64,000 nt of DNA, taken from QHVT01 sp036389275 (lineage in GTDB: Bacteria > Acidobacteriota > Thermoanaerobaculia > Gp7-AA8). The notes under the pieces were generated by a model. It was not told where the DNA came from. It saw nothing but the letters and a program-made list of their open reading frames with translations, and searched no databases. Of the stretch, positions 16,038 through 26,000 are shown piece by piece; the first letter of the stretch is position 1; every line of letters begins with the position of its first letter. A program made the position numbers and the translations under genes. The DNA lies in contig DASVQE010000029.1 in NCBI GenBank assembly GCA_036389275.1, positions 1-64,000 on the forward strand, written 5' to 3'.

Positions 16038-16886
16038 TTACGACGCCTTTTTCTTCTTCGACGCGGGCCGCGCCGGCTCGGACGGAGCGCGTTTCGCGGG
16101 CGCGCGCTTCTTCGACGCGCCGCCGGCGTCGAGGCTGCGCCGCAGCGCTTCCATCAGGTCGACGACTTCGGCCGCCTTCTCCTCGTCGTGCGCCTGGGCC
16201 ACGATCACCTCGCCCTGCGACTTCGCCTCGATGCGATCCATCAGCCGCTGCCGGTATTCGTCCTTGTACTTGAGCGGCTCGAACTCGTCGACGCTCAGCT
16301 CGTTGATGAGCATCTCCGCCAGGCCGAGCTCCTTGTCGCGCAGCTCGCCGCCCTCGGTCTCGATCGCCGAGAAGTCGCGCACCTCGTCGGCGTAGTACAT
16401 CGTGTGCAGCACGAGGCCGTCCTCGAACGGCCGCAGCACCACCAGATGCTCGCGGTGTCCGGTGACCCAGCGCGCTACCGCCACCTTGTTCTGCTTCTTC
16501 ATCGCCTGCGCGAGTAGCCGGTAGGTTTTGCCTCCGCCTGGCGCGGCGCCGAGGTAGTAAGCCTTCTCGAAGAAGACCGGATCGATCTGCGAGAGATCGA
16601 CGAACTCGGTGATCTCGAGGGCGCGATTCTCATCCGACTCGAGCGCCTCGATCTCCTCGTCAGTGAAGGTGACGTAGCGATTCTTCGCGACCGGAAAGCC
16701 GCGGACCATCTCCGCGCTCTCGATCATCTCCTCATGCTGCGGGCACCACCATTTGCGATTGACGCGCGAGCCGCAGCTCCCGTGCAGGAGGTGGAAGTGC
16801 ACGTCTTCCGACTTCGTGGCGGTGTAGAAACGGACCGGGATGTTGACCAGTCCGAAAGAGATGGTGGCGTTGCGCAGCGGGCGCAT
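16038..16886 (-). CDS. ku: Ku protein, non-homologous end joining
   Basis: A 282-residue prokaryotic Ku. The beta-barrel core begins MRPLRNATISFGLVNIPVRFYTAT, followed by the diagnostic LHGSCGSRVN..W stretch, GKTYRLLAQAM and the YYADEVRD segment; a Lys/Ala/Pro-rich C-terminal tail (AKRAPSEPARPASKKKKAS) is typical. Ku homodimers ring DNA ends and recruit LigD. AAAGAG lies 6 nt before the ATG as a possible Shine-Dalgarno. The gene diverges from the histidine kinase gene across a 35-bp gap. Confidence 0.95.
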   Translation of the reverse strand: MRPLRNATISFGLVNIPVRFYTATKSEDVHFHLLHGSCGSRVNRKWWCPQHEEMIESAEMVRGFPVAKNRYVTFTDEEIEALESDENRALEITEFVDLSQIDPVFFEKAYYLGAAPGGGKTYRLLAQAMKKQNKVAVARWVTGHREHLVVLRPFEDGLVLHTMYYADEVRDFSAIETEGGELRDKELGLAEMLINELSVDEFEPLKYKDEYRQRLMDRIEAKSQGEVIVAQAHDEEKAAEVVDLMEALRRSLDAGGASKKRAPAKRAPSEPARPASKKKKAS

Positions 16887-16921
16887 GATCGACTCTTTTT
16901 TGCACAGCTCGTTCCCATCGC

Positions 16922-19261
16922 ATGGATTTTGCTTCTGACGGGTCCGGCAGCATGTCTCCTTCCGTCCGTCGCATGATCTGGGGTGCGTTCTGGGGCCTCA
17001 GTCTGCTCATCGTCGCAGGCGTGGCGCTCACGCTCACGGTGCTCCGCATGGAGCAGCGGCAGGAGTACGTCATCGTGCAGGAGTCGCGTCCGCTGCTCGA
17101 CGCGGTGCGCACGATGGACGACGCGCTGAACACGATGATCTCCGGCGCGCGCGGCTATCTGCTGACGTCGCAGACGCAGTTCATCCAGCAGTACGACGAT
17201 GCCGTGCGCGACTTCGACAAGGCGGAGTCGCAGGCGATGGAGCTGGCCCGCGATCCGCGCGACCGCAAGTTCGTCCTCGAGTTCCGCCGCCACCAGCAAC
17301 AAGTCAAGTTGTTGACCGATCGCGAGCTCGTGCTGCAGCGCAGCGACCACGGCCGCGCCGCCGTCGACCTGATGCTGGAGACGGCGTCGCTCCGCCGCGC
17401 CGCGCCCGATTACGCCGGCCTCATCTCCGACCGCGTGCGCAGCGAGCAGGCCGCCGCGCTCGACCGCATCGCCAGCGCCCGGCAGTGGGTGATGATGCTG
17501 ATGGTCTTCTTCGGCATCGTCATCATCGCCGTGGCGGCGGTGGCCGGCACGCGCCTCGAGCAGCTCCTCAACGAGTCGATCACGCGGCAGGTGCGGCGCA
17601 CCGAGGCGATGATCGCGGGCATGGCCGACGGCGTGATGCTCGTCGACGGCGACGGCAAGACGGTCTTCATCAATCCCGCCGGGCAGCGGCTCCTCGGCAC
17701 CGGCGAAGTCGGCGTCCCCATCTTCCGTCAGGCCGAGCTCTATCGCCTGCGCGACGGCCACGGCCGGCTGCTCACGCCGCAGGAACTGCCGGCCGCGCAG
17801 GCGCTGTCGACCGGCCGCTCCGTGCAGGACATGACCGTGATGATCGCGCGCGAAGAAGTGCGCGTGGCGGTGTCGATGAGCGCCACGCCGCTGCACGAGG
17901 ATGGCCGCACCTCCGGCGTCATCGTCACCTTCCGCGACATCACCGAGCGCCGCGCGCTCGAAGAGCAGATGCAGCTCCAGGCCGAGCGCGCGCAGATCCT
18001 CGCCGACGCCGGCGCCTTCTTCTCCTCGAACATCGATCCGACCTGGGTCACCCAGGCCATCGCCGAGCGCGTGGCCGAAGTCCTCGGCGATTGGTCGGCG
18101 GTCATCCTCAAGTCGGGCGACTCGAAGGAGCTCAGCGTCGCCTCGATCTATCACCGCGACATGGCTTCGCTCGGACTGGCGTGGTCGTACATCTATCGCC
18201 AGCCGCTGGTCGTCGGCGAAGGAATCATCGGGCAGGTGGTCTCGACCGGCTATCCGTCGCTGACCACGAACGTGCGCGGCACGCAGGACGTCACCAGCCC
18301 CGGCACCTATCATCCGGCGCCGATGAAGCTCGCCTCGCTGCTGATCCTGCCGCTGCGCACGCGGCGCGAAATGATCGGCGCGATGATCATCGCCGCGAAC
18401 GATCCCGACCGCGCCATGACGGATGACAAGCTGCCGCTGGCCGAGGTGCTGGCCGAGCGCGCGGCGCTGGCCATCGAGAACGCGAAGCTCTACACCGAGC
18501 AGGTCGACGCACGTCGCAAAGTGGAAGACCTGTCGCGCCTCAAGGACGAGTTCCTGTCGATCGCCTCGCACGAGCTGCGCACGCCCGTCACCTCGATCAA
18601 GGGCTACACGCAGCTCGCCAAGATGCTGATCAAGGAAGGCGACCTCGGGACCTCCGAGGAGTATCTCGACATCGCCCTCGACCAGATCGATCGCATGTCG
18701 CGGCTCATCCTCGAGCTGCTCGACGTGTCGCGCATCGAGACCGGACGGCTGGAGATCCGCCGCGAAGCCATCGGCTGGGCGCAGTTCGTCCGCGACGTGG
18801 TGCATCGCCATCACACCGCGGTGAGCGACCGCCGCTTCCACGTGAGCGTGCCCGACGACGGCAAGACCATCATCGGCGACCGCGACCGCCTCGAGCAGGT
18901 CCTCGGCAATCTGCTCGAGAACGCGGTAAAGTACTCGCCCGACGGCAGCGACGTCACGGTCACGGTCGAGGATCGCGGCGACTCGTACGTCACGCAGGTC
19001 TGCGACCGCGGGATCGGCATTCCGGCCGACGAGCTCAGACAGGTCTTCGAGCGTTTTCATCGCGGTCGTCAGGTGTCGTCGACGAATTACGGCGGCCTCG
19101 GGCTCGGGCTTTACATCACCAAGCAGATCATCGAGCGCCACGGCGGCGCGATCTGGGTCGAGAGCAAAGAAGGGCAGGGCACGCGCTTCTACTTTTCATT
19201 GCCGCTCGCGAGCGAGACCGCGACCGTCGCGCCGCAGGCGCAGGCCGCGCTCTCTCAGTAG
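16922..19261 (+). CDS. CHASE3-PAS-GAF sensor histidine kinase
   Basis: 779 residues. Transmembrane helix at ~18-40, a CHASE3-type four-helix sensor (~42-185: RPLLDAVRTMDDALNTMISGAR and GYLLT), second helix at ~189-210, PAS (~222-345), GAF (~355-530), HisKA with phospho-accepting H550 in ASHELRTP, and a HATPase domain with N box (NLLENAVKYS), G1 (DRGIGIP) and G2 (GLGLGLY) boxes. CHASE3 lies outside the membrane and binds unknown ligands. No response regulator is adjacent, so the partner is elsewhere. An internal ATG at 16952 is a credible alternative start. The TAG stop also begins the -10 of the next gene. Confidence 0.92.
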   Translation: MDFASDGSGSMSPSVRRMIWGAFWGLSLLIVAGVALTLTVLRMEQRQEYVIVQESRPLLDAVRTMDDALNTMISGARGYLLTSQTQFIQQYDDAVRDFDKAESQAMELARDPRDRKFVLEFRRHQQQVKLLTDRELVLQRSDHGRAAVDLMLETASLRRAAPDYAGLISDRVRSEQAAALDRIASARQWVMMLMVFFGIVIIAVAAVAGTRLEQLLNESITRQVRRTEAMIAGMADGVMLVDGDGKTVFINPAGQRLLGTGEVGVPIFRQAELYRLRDGHGRLLTPQELPAAQALSTGRSVQDMTVMIAREEVRVAVSMSATPLHEDGRTSGVIVTFRDITERRALEEQMQLQAERAQILADAGAFFSSNIDPTWVTQAIAERVAEVLGDWSAVILKSGDSKELSVASIYHRDMASLGLAWSYIYRQPLVVGEGIIGQVVSTGYPSLTTNVRGTQDVTSPGTYHPAPMKLASLLILPLRTRREMIGAMIIAANDPDRAMTDDKLPLAEVLAERAALAIENAKLYTEQVDARRKVEDLSRLKDEFLSIASHELRTPVTSIKGYTQLAKMLIKEGDLGTSEEYLDIALDQIDRMSRLILELLDVSRIETGRLEIRREAIGWAQFVRDVVHRHHTAVSDRRFHVSVPDDGKTIIGDRDRLEQVLGNLLENAVKYSPDGSDVTVTVEDRGDSYVTQVCDRGIGIPADELRQVFERFHRGRQVSSTNYGGLGLGLYITKQIIERHGGAIWVESKEGQGTRFYFSLPLASETATVAPQAQAALSQ

Positions 19262-19264
19262 ACT
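19259..19264 (+). promoter_or_regulatory. Leaderless -10 (TAGACT) for the M36-like peptidase gene
   Basis: TAGACT ends 6 nt before the ATG at 19271. Its TAG is also the stop codon of the histidine kinase gene. Confidence 0.5.
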
Positions 19265-19270
19265 CTCCCG

Positions 19271-22138
19271 ATGCGCCGCCTGCTCGCGGGAGTCGCGCTG
19301 CTGTTCACGGTGTCCGCCCGCGCGGAGCTGCGCATCGAGCTCGTGCGCCACTCGCTCACCGGCACGCACTGCCGCTACCGCGAGTACGTTGACGGCATCC
19401 CGAGCGATGACTACGTGACGCGGCCGTGCGAGGCGAGCGCCGCGCCGCAGCCGTTCGTCGCTCGCTCATCGTTCCTCATGCGCGGCCGCCTCACGCATCG
19501 CGAGATCACGCGCGACCGCATCGCCATCGACACCGACCTCACTACCGGCGCGGTAGTGCGGCGCATCCCGCTCTACTACGAGGCGAAGCCGGCGCGCGTG
19601 TTCGATCCGAATCCGGTGGCGTCGCTGAACGATCCGTCGCTGCAGGATCGCAACGACGCGGCGAGCGCGGTGCCGCCCGCCGCGTATCGCGACGTGCTCC
19701 TCGACGATGTGATCGAGAGCGGACCGCTGCGCGGACCGTGGGTGGCGCTGGTCGATCGCCAGGGTCCGCCGAAGCCGCCGCCGGATGCGTCCGGGTCGCT
19801 CGTGTTCGATCGCGAGCAGGACGGCTTCGAAGACGTCAATGCGTACTTCCACATCGATGGAAGTCAGCGCTACCTGCAGTCCCTCGGCTACAGCGGCGCG
19901 CGCGCCATCGCGCCCTACGCCATCGAGACGGACGCGCATGCGACCACGGCCGACGACTCGCTGTTCGTGCCGTCGCAGGCGCAGCTCGGGCGCGGCGTAC
20001 TGCTGTTCGGCGAAGGCGGTACCGACGACGCCGAGGATGCGGACCTGGTGGTGCATGAATACGGACATGCCATTCAGGAGTGGATCGCGCCGGGGACGTT
20101 CCTCGACACGTTCGCCAGCGAGTCGCGGGCGATGAGCGAAGGCTTCGGCGATTACTGGGCCTTCTCCGCGCACTACGCGACGCGCAAGGCGTCGGGACGC
20201 GATCCCTTCTGCCTGGCCGACTGGGACGCGCGCTGCTGGGAAGACGATGCCTCGCAGAACTGCGGCTACGCGCCCGGCTCGAACTGCCTGCGCCGCGTCG
20301 ACAGCCCGCGCACGATGGCCACGTATCAGCGCGGCGACACGCCGGGCGTCGAGCATGCGAACGGGCAGATCTGGTCGTCGGCGCTGCGCGAGATCTTTCT
20401 CGCGGCCGGCAAGCGCGAGACCGACGTGCTCGTGCTCGAGTCGCTCTTCGATGTGCCGCCGCGCCCGACCTTCGCGGTGATGGCGGCGCGGCTCCTCGAG
20501 ACCGACCGCCTGCTCTACGGCGGCGCGCACGCGAACGCGATCTGCGCGCCGATGCTCGCGCGCGGCATCCTCACGAATTGCAACGGCACGACGCTCGCCG
20601 CGGCGACGCACGTGCAGAGCGCGCAGCACGGCCTCGCCATTCCGGAGAACAATCTCGCCGGCGTCACCTCGACGATCGAAGTGACCGACGCGCGCGTGAT
20701 CGAGTCGGTGGCGGTGCGCGTCGACATCGACCACAGCGCGCGCGGCGATCTGAGCATCCAACTGATCGCGCCCGACGGCACGACCATCCTGCTGCAGGTG
20801 CCGTCGAACGACCGCACGCGCGACATCCACGTGACGTACGGCGTCGACGCCGCGCCGGCCGGATCGTTCGAGGTGTTGCGCGGACGCAGCGCCGCCGGCG
20901 TCTGGCAGTTGCGCGTGGCCGACGTGCATCCGCTCGACACCGGCATCCTGCAGTCGTGGGGCCTCGTCTTCCGGTTCGCCGGCGACCCGCCGCCGCCCGC
21001 CCGTCCGCGCGCCGCGCGCACGCAGATGATCCCGGTCGTCGCGCATCTCTACGGCGCCGGCATCACACCGTTCGCCTCCGACGTGCGCCTCTCGAACGTG
21101 ACCAGCGCGCCGGTGACGGCCACGCTCATTTTCACCCGCGGCGAGACGTTCACGACGCTCGACGTGCCGCTCGCGGCCGGCCAGACCGCGGCGTTCGACG
21201 ACGTGCTGCAAAGCGCCTTCAACACCACCGGCAGCGGCAGCCTCGAGGTCCTCGGCGACGTGGTCGTGAACAGCCGCACGTACGCGCTCACGCCGGCCGG
21301 GACGATCGGCTCGCAGGTGCCGCCGGTGCGCGACACCACTGCCCTCGGCGAAGCGCCGCTCGTCGCGCGCGGCTTCCCGAGCGAGCCGTCGCGGAACAAC
21401 GCCGGCATCGTGGAGACGGGCGGCGGTAGCGGCATCATTCGCATCAACGGCGCGACGATCGCCATTGGCCCGTTCGAGCAATTGCAACTGCCGGTCGACG
21501 CAACGGAGGCGCGCTTCGAAGTGGTGAGCGGCACCGCGCGCATCGGCGGCTATCTCTCGCAGCTCGATGCATCGGGCGACGCGCTGTTCATTCCGGCGGT
21601 GGAGCGTCCGCGCGAAGGCCTGGCGCCGGCGATCGGCACGAGCGCCTGGCGCAGCGATCTCTGGGGCGCGGGCGCATTCCGCTACATTCACGAAGGCATC
21701 AGCGTGACGCGCGAGCTCGCCGGCGCGTACGTTGATGTCGTGTCGACCGCATTCGCCAGCCCCGGCACGGCCGGCGCGATCACCGGAGCAGGAGATACGC
21801 GCATCGTGCATGACGGAACGACGCAATATGCGCCGTTCCTCACTTCCGGAAATGCGGAACAGCACCTCTCCTTCATCGAGACCGTCCCGCCGTATCGCAC
21901 CAACATCGGCTTCGTCTCCGACGGCGCCGCGACCGCGGAGGCGATCGTGTACGACGGCGCGGGCGTCGAGCTGGCGCGCTACGAGCTCGCCACGGCCAGC
22001 GGGCTGGCGCAGGCGGCGGTGCTGGTGCGCGTGGCGGGCGGACGGGCGGTGGTGCGTTTCACCAGCGGGCGCGGTGCGGCGTACGCGTCGCTGATCGACA
22101 CGCGCAGCGGCGACGCCACGTTCTTCGCCGCGCGGTGA
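19271..22138 (+). CDS. Secreted M36 (fungalysin)-like metallopeptidase with P-domain and C-terminal repeats
   Basis: 955 residues with a signal peptide (RLLAGVALLFTVSARA). The zinc site is HEYGH at 262-266 (variant HExxH) with the third ligand E290 in MSEGFGDYWAF, as in M36/thermolysin-clan enzymes. Residues ~440-575 are a proprotein-convertase P-domain (RGDLSIQLIAPDGT, WQLRVAD, GILQSWGL). From ~590 to the end there are two copies of a beta-sandwich module, each closing in a 'D..SGDA.F..A' motif, also seen in the membrane protein at 51-54 kb. The gene overlaps the next frame only through a non-used upstream GTG. It probably degrades extracellular proteins; the C-terminal modules may anchor it at the cell surface. 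Confidence 0.87.
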   Translation: MRRLLAGVALLFTVSARAELRIELVRHSLTGTHCRYREYVDGIPSDDYVTRPCEASAAPQPFVARSSFLMRGRLTHREITRDRIAIDTDLTTGAVVRRIPLYYEAKPARVFDPNPVASLNDPSLQDRNDAASAVPPAAYRDVLLDDVIESGPLRGPWVALVDRQGPPKPPPDASGSLVFDREQDGFEDVNAYFHIDGSQRYLQSLGYSGARAIAPYAIETDAHATTADDSLFVPSQAQLGRGVLLFGEGGTDDAEDADLVVHEYGHAIQEWIAPGTFLDTFASESRAMSEGFGDYWAFSAHYATRKASGRDPFCLADWDARCWEDDASQNCGYAPGSNCLRRVDSPRTMATYQRGDTPGVEHANGQIWSSALREIFLAAGKRETDVLVLESLFDVPPRPTFAVMAARLLETDRLLYGGAHANAICAPMLARGILTNCNGTTLAAATHVQSAQHGLAIPENNLAGVTSTIEVTDARVIESVAVRVDIDHSARGDLSIQLIAPDGTTILLQVPSNDRTRDIHVTYGVDAAPAGSFEVLRGRSAAGVWQLRVADVHPLDTGILQSWGLVFRFAGDPPPPARPRAARTQMIPVVAHLYGAGITPFASDVRLSNVTSAPVTATLIFTRGETFTTLDVPLAAGQTAAFDDVLQSAFNTTGSGSLEVLGDVVVNSRTYALTPAGTIGSQVPPVRDTTALGEAPLVARGFPSEPSRNNAGIVETGGGSGIIRINGATIAIGPFEQLQLPVDATEARFEVVSGTARIGGYLSQLDASGDALFIPAVERPREGLAPAIGTSAWRSDLWGAGAFRYIHEGISVTRELAGAYVDVVSTAFASPGTAGAITGAGDTRIVHDGTTQYAPFLTSGNAEQHLSFIETVPPYRTNIGFVSDGAATAEAIVYDGAGVELARYELATASGLAQAAVLVRVAGGRAVVRFTSGRGAAYASLIDTRSGDATFFAAR

Positions 22139-22143
22139 TCGTG

Positions 22144-22149
22144 TATTCT
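22144..22149 (+). promoter_or_regulatory. Candidate leaderless -10 (TATTCT)
   Basis: TATTCT ends 9 nt before the ATG at 22159. It supports that start over the GTG at 22135, which overlaps the upstream stop. Confidence 0.45.
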
Positions 22150-22158
22150 TCGCCGGCC

Positions 22159-22779
22159 ATGTCCTCGCCACGCCCGCTGCCGGAAGCGCAGTCGCTGGCG
22201 CAGCTTCCGCTCAAGATCCTCGAAGAAGTGATCCGGCAGTTGCGCTCGACGCGCAATGACATCATTCGCTACGCCGTCTGGAACGTCCGCAATCTCACCG
22301 ACGACGAGTTCAACAAGACCGACGACCGCAAGCTCCTCGGCTACTTCCGGCAGGACCTGCTCGAGACCCGTTTTCTGTCGAAAGGCCGCCGCATCGACCT
22401 CGTGCAGCTCTGGAACTGGTTCGACGCCGAGATGAGCGGCCTCGAGCCGCTGCTCGTCGACGGGCAGGAAGTCTTCCTCAACATCCAGGACAAGGATCTG
22501 GAAAAGGTGCGCAAGCGCATCTCCGAGATCCACTCCTTCCTCCCGGCCCTGCGCAGCGACGACCTCGAGAACTTCCGCCGCGTCAAATACAAGCTGCGCC
22601 GCACGGTCATGCGCCTGACGTACGACCTGCACCACCTCTTCAAGCGCCTCGAGAAATACCGCAAGAACATCTTCATGAGCAGCGGCGCACCGCACATGGA
22701 GCGCTCGCGCGTGCCGCTCGAAACGGTGGCGGAGATCCCCGAGCCGGCGCTGGTGATGGACGAGCACGACGAAGAGTAG
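22159..22779 (+). CDS. Hypothetical helical protein
   Basis: 206 residues from the ATG at 22159. Mostly alpha-helical and charged, with many Arg/Asp/Glu/Leu heptads (RISEIHSFLPALRSDDLENF; LKRR-type segments), without membrane segments, signal or catalytic motif. I do not recognise the family. The C-terminal 35 codons (from the internal ATG at 22675) are repeated imperfectly ~80 bp downstream in non-coding DNA at 22857-22960, so the 3' end of the gene has been duplicated and then decayed. Confidence 0.75.
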   Translation: MSSPRPLPEAQSLAQLPLKILEEVIRQLRSTRNDIIRYAVWNVRNLTDDEFNKTDDRKLLGYFRQDLLETRFLSKGRRIDLVQLWNWFDAEMSGLEPLLVDGQEVFLNIQDKDLEKVRKRISEIHSFLPALRSDDLENFRRVKYKLRRTVMRLTYDLHHLFKRLEKYRKNIFMSSGAPHMERSRVPLETVAEIPEPALVMDEHDEE

Positions 22780-23072
22780 GGGCGGTGGACGGTGACTGCG
22801 GCGTCGCCGCATGAGCAGCGGCGGTACAGGTTCACCACGGTGAAGGTGTCACCACAATGAGCAGCGGCGCACCGCACGTGGAGTCCTCGCGAGTGACGCG
22901 CGAATCGTGGGCGAGATGCCGGAGCGGGCGTTGGTGGCCGACGATCACGACGACGAGTAGCGGCGCTGCAAGTTCATCGTGAGGACGACGACGGCGCACG
23001 AGTAGCGGCGCTACACGTTCAGCGCGACGACGGCGTCGCCGCACGAGCAGCCCACGCCTCCTCCCACCACCC
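22780..23072 (+). repeat. Gene-free region of decayed direct repeats and a partial gene duplication
   Basis: No credible gene in ~290 bp. 22857-22960 is an ~80 percent identical copy of 22675-22779 (the end of the preceding gene), with a one-base deletion. Three degenerate ~27-bp copies of a CAYGAGYAGCGGCG-type unit start at 22810, 22952 and 22997. A GGCGTCGCCGC-ACGAGCAGC-like stretch near 22800 recurs near 23030. The region lies between convergent genes. Confidence 0.7.
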
Positions 23073-26000
23073 CTACAAATTCACCTCCACCGTCTGTCCT
23101 TCCGCCACCGTCACCGTCTTCGTGGCGATGACGGCGTCGTTGTCGCCGAGGAGTTGAAGGGTGTAGGTGCCGGGGGCGACGTGTGGGATGGGGATGGCGG
23201 CGGGTGTGGGCGGCAGGTCGAATGTCGTCGGGCGCATGGCGAGGCGCGGATAGGGGTTGCCGGTGGCGTCGAGCACGCGGACGCGCGCCGGATCGGAGCT
23301 CGAGGAGCGCACCACGATCTGGCCGCCGGGGGTGAGGCCGACGGTCTGCGTCGATGGGGAGGTGATGCTCACGGTCCGCGGCGCGTAGTCGAACGCGGAG
23401 ACGGTTGCCAGGTAACGACCCGGCGCGAGCGACAGGCGCAGCTCGCCGCTCGCGCCTTCGCCGAAGGACATGCGCGGATCGGTCACGACGTTGCCGCTCA
23501 TGTCGAAGACCCACACCAGCGGCGAGAGCGGATGGTTGTCGCGCGCGTCCACGACCATCAGCGTCACGCCGGCGGCGCGGCCGAGCTTCAGCTCGATCGC
23601 TTCCGGCGCCGACTCGCCGATGGTCACGGTCGAGAGCTCGTTGCCGTAGCCTTCCTTGCTCGCGCTGACGGTGTACGTCCCGGGCGCGACGAAGTCGATG
23701 GCGAACGCGCCGCCTGCGTCGGTCGACGCGCCGCGGGCGATGCGCGGTCCGCTCGACTCGCCGCCGCCGCTGTTGCGCAGTTGCACGTTCGCATTCGCGA
23801 TCGGATCGCCCGTCGCGGCGTCGATCACCCGGCCGCGCAGCGCGCTGGCGCTGTAGTCGATGTCGAACGTCGCCGAGCCGCTCACGCGATAGCGGGTGGT
23901 GTAGGGGCTGAAGCGCTGCATGTCGATCACCGCCACCGAGTAGTCGCCTTCCTCGAGGCCGGTCACGCTGTAGTTGCCTTGCTCGTCGGTGGTGGCGTTG
24001 CCGCTCGCCTGCGCGCCGCTGCGCGGCTGGAAGTTCACCGTGGCGCCGCCGAGGGGCTGGCCGTTGCGCGTGACGCGCCCGCGGATGGTGGTGTCGGCGC
24101 GGAAGTGCAGATCGACCTGCTGCGCGCTGCCGGGCTGCACCTCCACCGTCTGCGAGGCCGAGCTCCGTCCGCCCGGCCCGAAGCCGCGTCCGATCGACGC
24201 GCGCACCTGCACCGTGCCGAGCGGCGCGCCGTCGATGCGGTAGTTGCCGGAGGCGTCGACCGGCGACATCGCATCGCTGCCGGAGCCGCGGACTTCGACG
24301 GTCGCATTCGCCAGCTCGTCCGCCGACAGTCCGGAGACATGCCCGTAGATCGTGCCGCCGGCGTGCATGACGATGCGCAGCGGCGCGCCGCTGCTGACGT
24401 CGAAGTCGTCGACGCTGCCGTCCACCAGTCCGCTCTTCGTCGACTCGAAGTGATAACGCGCGGGATCGAGCGACTCGAAGGTGAACGCGCCGTTGCCGTC
24501 GCTGCGCGCGGTGCGGAACGAGCCCGACGACGAGCGCGCGCTGATCTCGGCGTCGGCGACCGGCGCGCCCGACTCCGTCACCACCGTGCCCGACAGGCGT
24601 TGCCCGGCGCCGAGCTGCGCGTCGAGCCGCAGCTCCTTGCCCTTCAAATCGATGTTCTTGCGCGTGGCCACGTAGCGCGGATGGGAGAACTCGATCGTCT
24701 CTTCGCCCGGCTCGAGCGCCTCCAGCGTGTATTCGCCGCGCGCGTCGGTGGTCGCCCGCGCCGCGGCGCCGCGGCTGGCGAAGCCGCCCATCGCCGACAC
24801 CGCCACGCGCACGCTCGCGCCTTCGACCGGCGCGCCGTCAGGACCCGTCACCCGGCCGGTGAGGCGCACGCCGGAGTCGAGCTCGAGCACCACATCGTCA
24901 ACATCTTTACCATCTTCGAGCATCAGCGTCGTGCGCGCGCTCGTGTAGCCGGCGGCGTTCGCGACCAGATTCACCGCGCCGGTGGGCACGTGCTCGAGCG
25001 CGAACGAGCCGTCGTCGCTGGTGAAGCTGCGCAGCAGCGGAGGCGCGACCATGACCATGCCGCCGCCGCTGCGCGAGACGGAGATGCCGGCCTGGAAGGA
25101 CGTGACCGGCTTGTGCGTCGACTTGTCGACGACGCGGCCGCGCACGCGCACGCCGGCCGGCACGTCCACCACGACGTCGCGCGCCGGCGCGGTGAGCATG
25201 CGCACCTCGTTCACCAGCTCGTCGTCCTTGCGGAACGTCAGCCGCAGCGGACCGGGCGAGGTGCTGATGGTGAAGGTGCCGTCGGACGTCGTCGTGCCGC
25301 TGACCATCTCGGTGCCGATGCCGAAGATCGACACGCCTTCGAGCGGCGCGCCGCCGCGCGTGACGCGGCCGCTGACGTCGGCGCCCGGATCGAGCGTGGC
25401 GTTGAGGACGTTCTCCGCCGAAGGCGTCACGCTGCGGCCGCGCACCACGCGCGTGGCGAAGCCTTCGCGGCGGAAGGTGAAGTCGTGCGTGCCTTCCTTC
25501 ACCTTGATCGCGAACGTGCCGTCGTTCGCGCTGCGCACCGGCTCGTCCTGCGGCTCGTTCGGATCGTCGATGATGATGCGCTGCCGGAACGGACCGCCGC
25601 CGCCGCTCGCGGCCTCGGCCGCGGTGACGGCGACGCCGCCGAGCGGATTGCCTTCGCGGTCGGTGACGCGGCCGGTGACGGCGATGCCGGTCGGGATGGT
25701 CAGCACGACGCCGCTCTTGCGCTCGCCGCTGGCGAGGCGGAGCGGCTCGCTGCGAGCGGGCGGCAGACCCTTGCGCGTGGCGCGGAGGCGGACGTCGGAG
25801 TCGGCGCCGACGCGCATGCTGAAGCGGCCGTCGGGACCGCTGGCCGCGCTGGCGGTCTCGCCGCGGAAGCGCATGGCCATCGGATCGCCGCCGCTGTCTT
25901 CCGCGACGATCAGCGCCGCCGCGATGCCGCGCCGCGACTCGTCGAGTACCGTGCCGCTCACGCGCGCGAGCTGCGAGAGCGAGAGCTCCTGCGACAGCGA

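Noticed and set aside
16724..19141. 805-codon minus-strand frame opposite the histidine kinase
   Set aside because: Composition is that of a shadow frame (Arg/Asp/His/Gly); the plus strand encodes a complete kinase.
19466..22171. 901-codon minus-strand frame opposite the M36-like peptidase
   Set aside because: Shadow frame; the peptidase has an intact zinc site and P-domain on the other strand.
22981..23072. Short coding sequence in the repeat region after 22960
   Set aside because: Only short fragments rich in stop codons and repeats; no ribosome binding site or homology.
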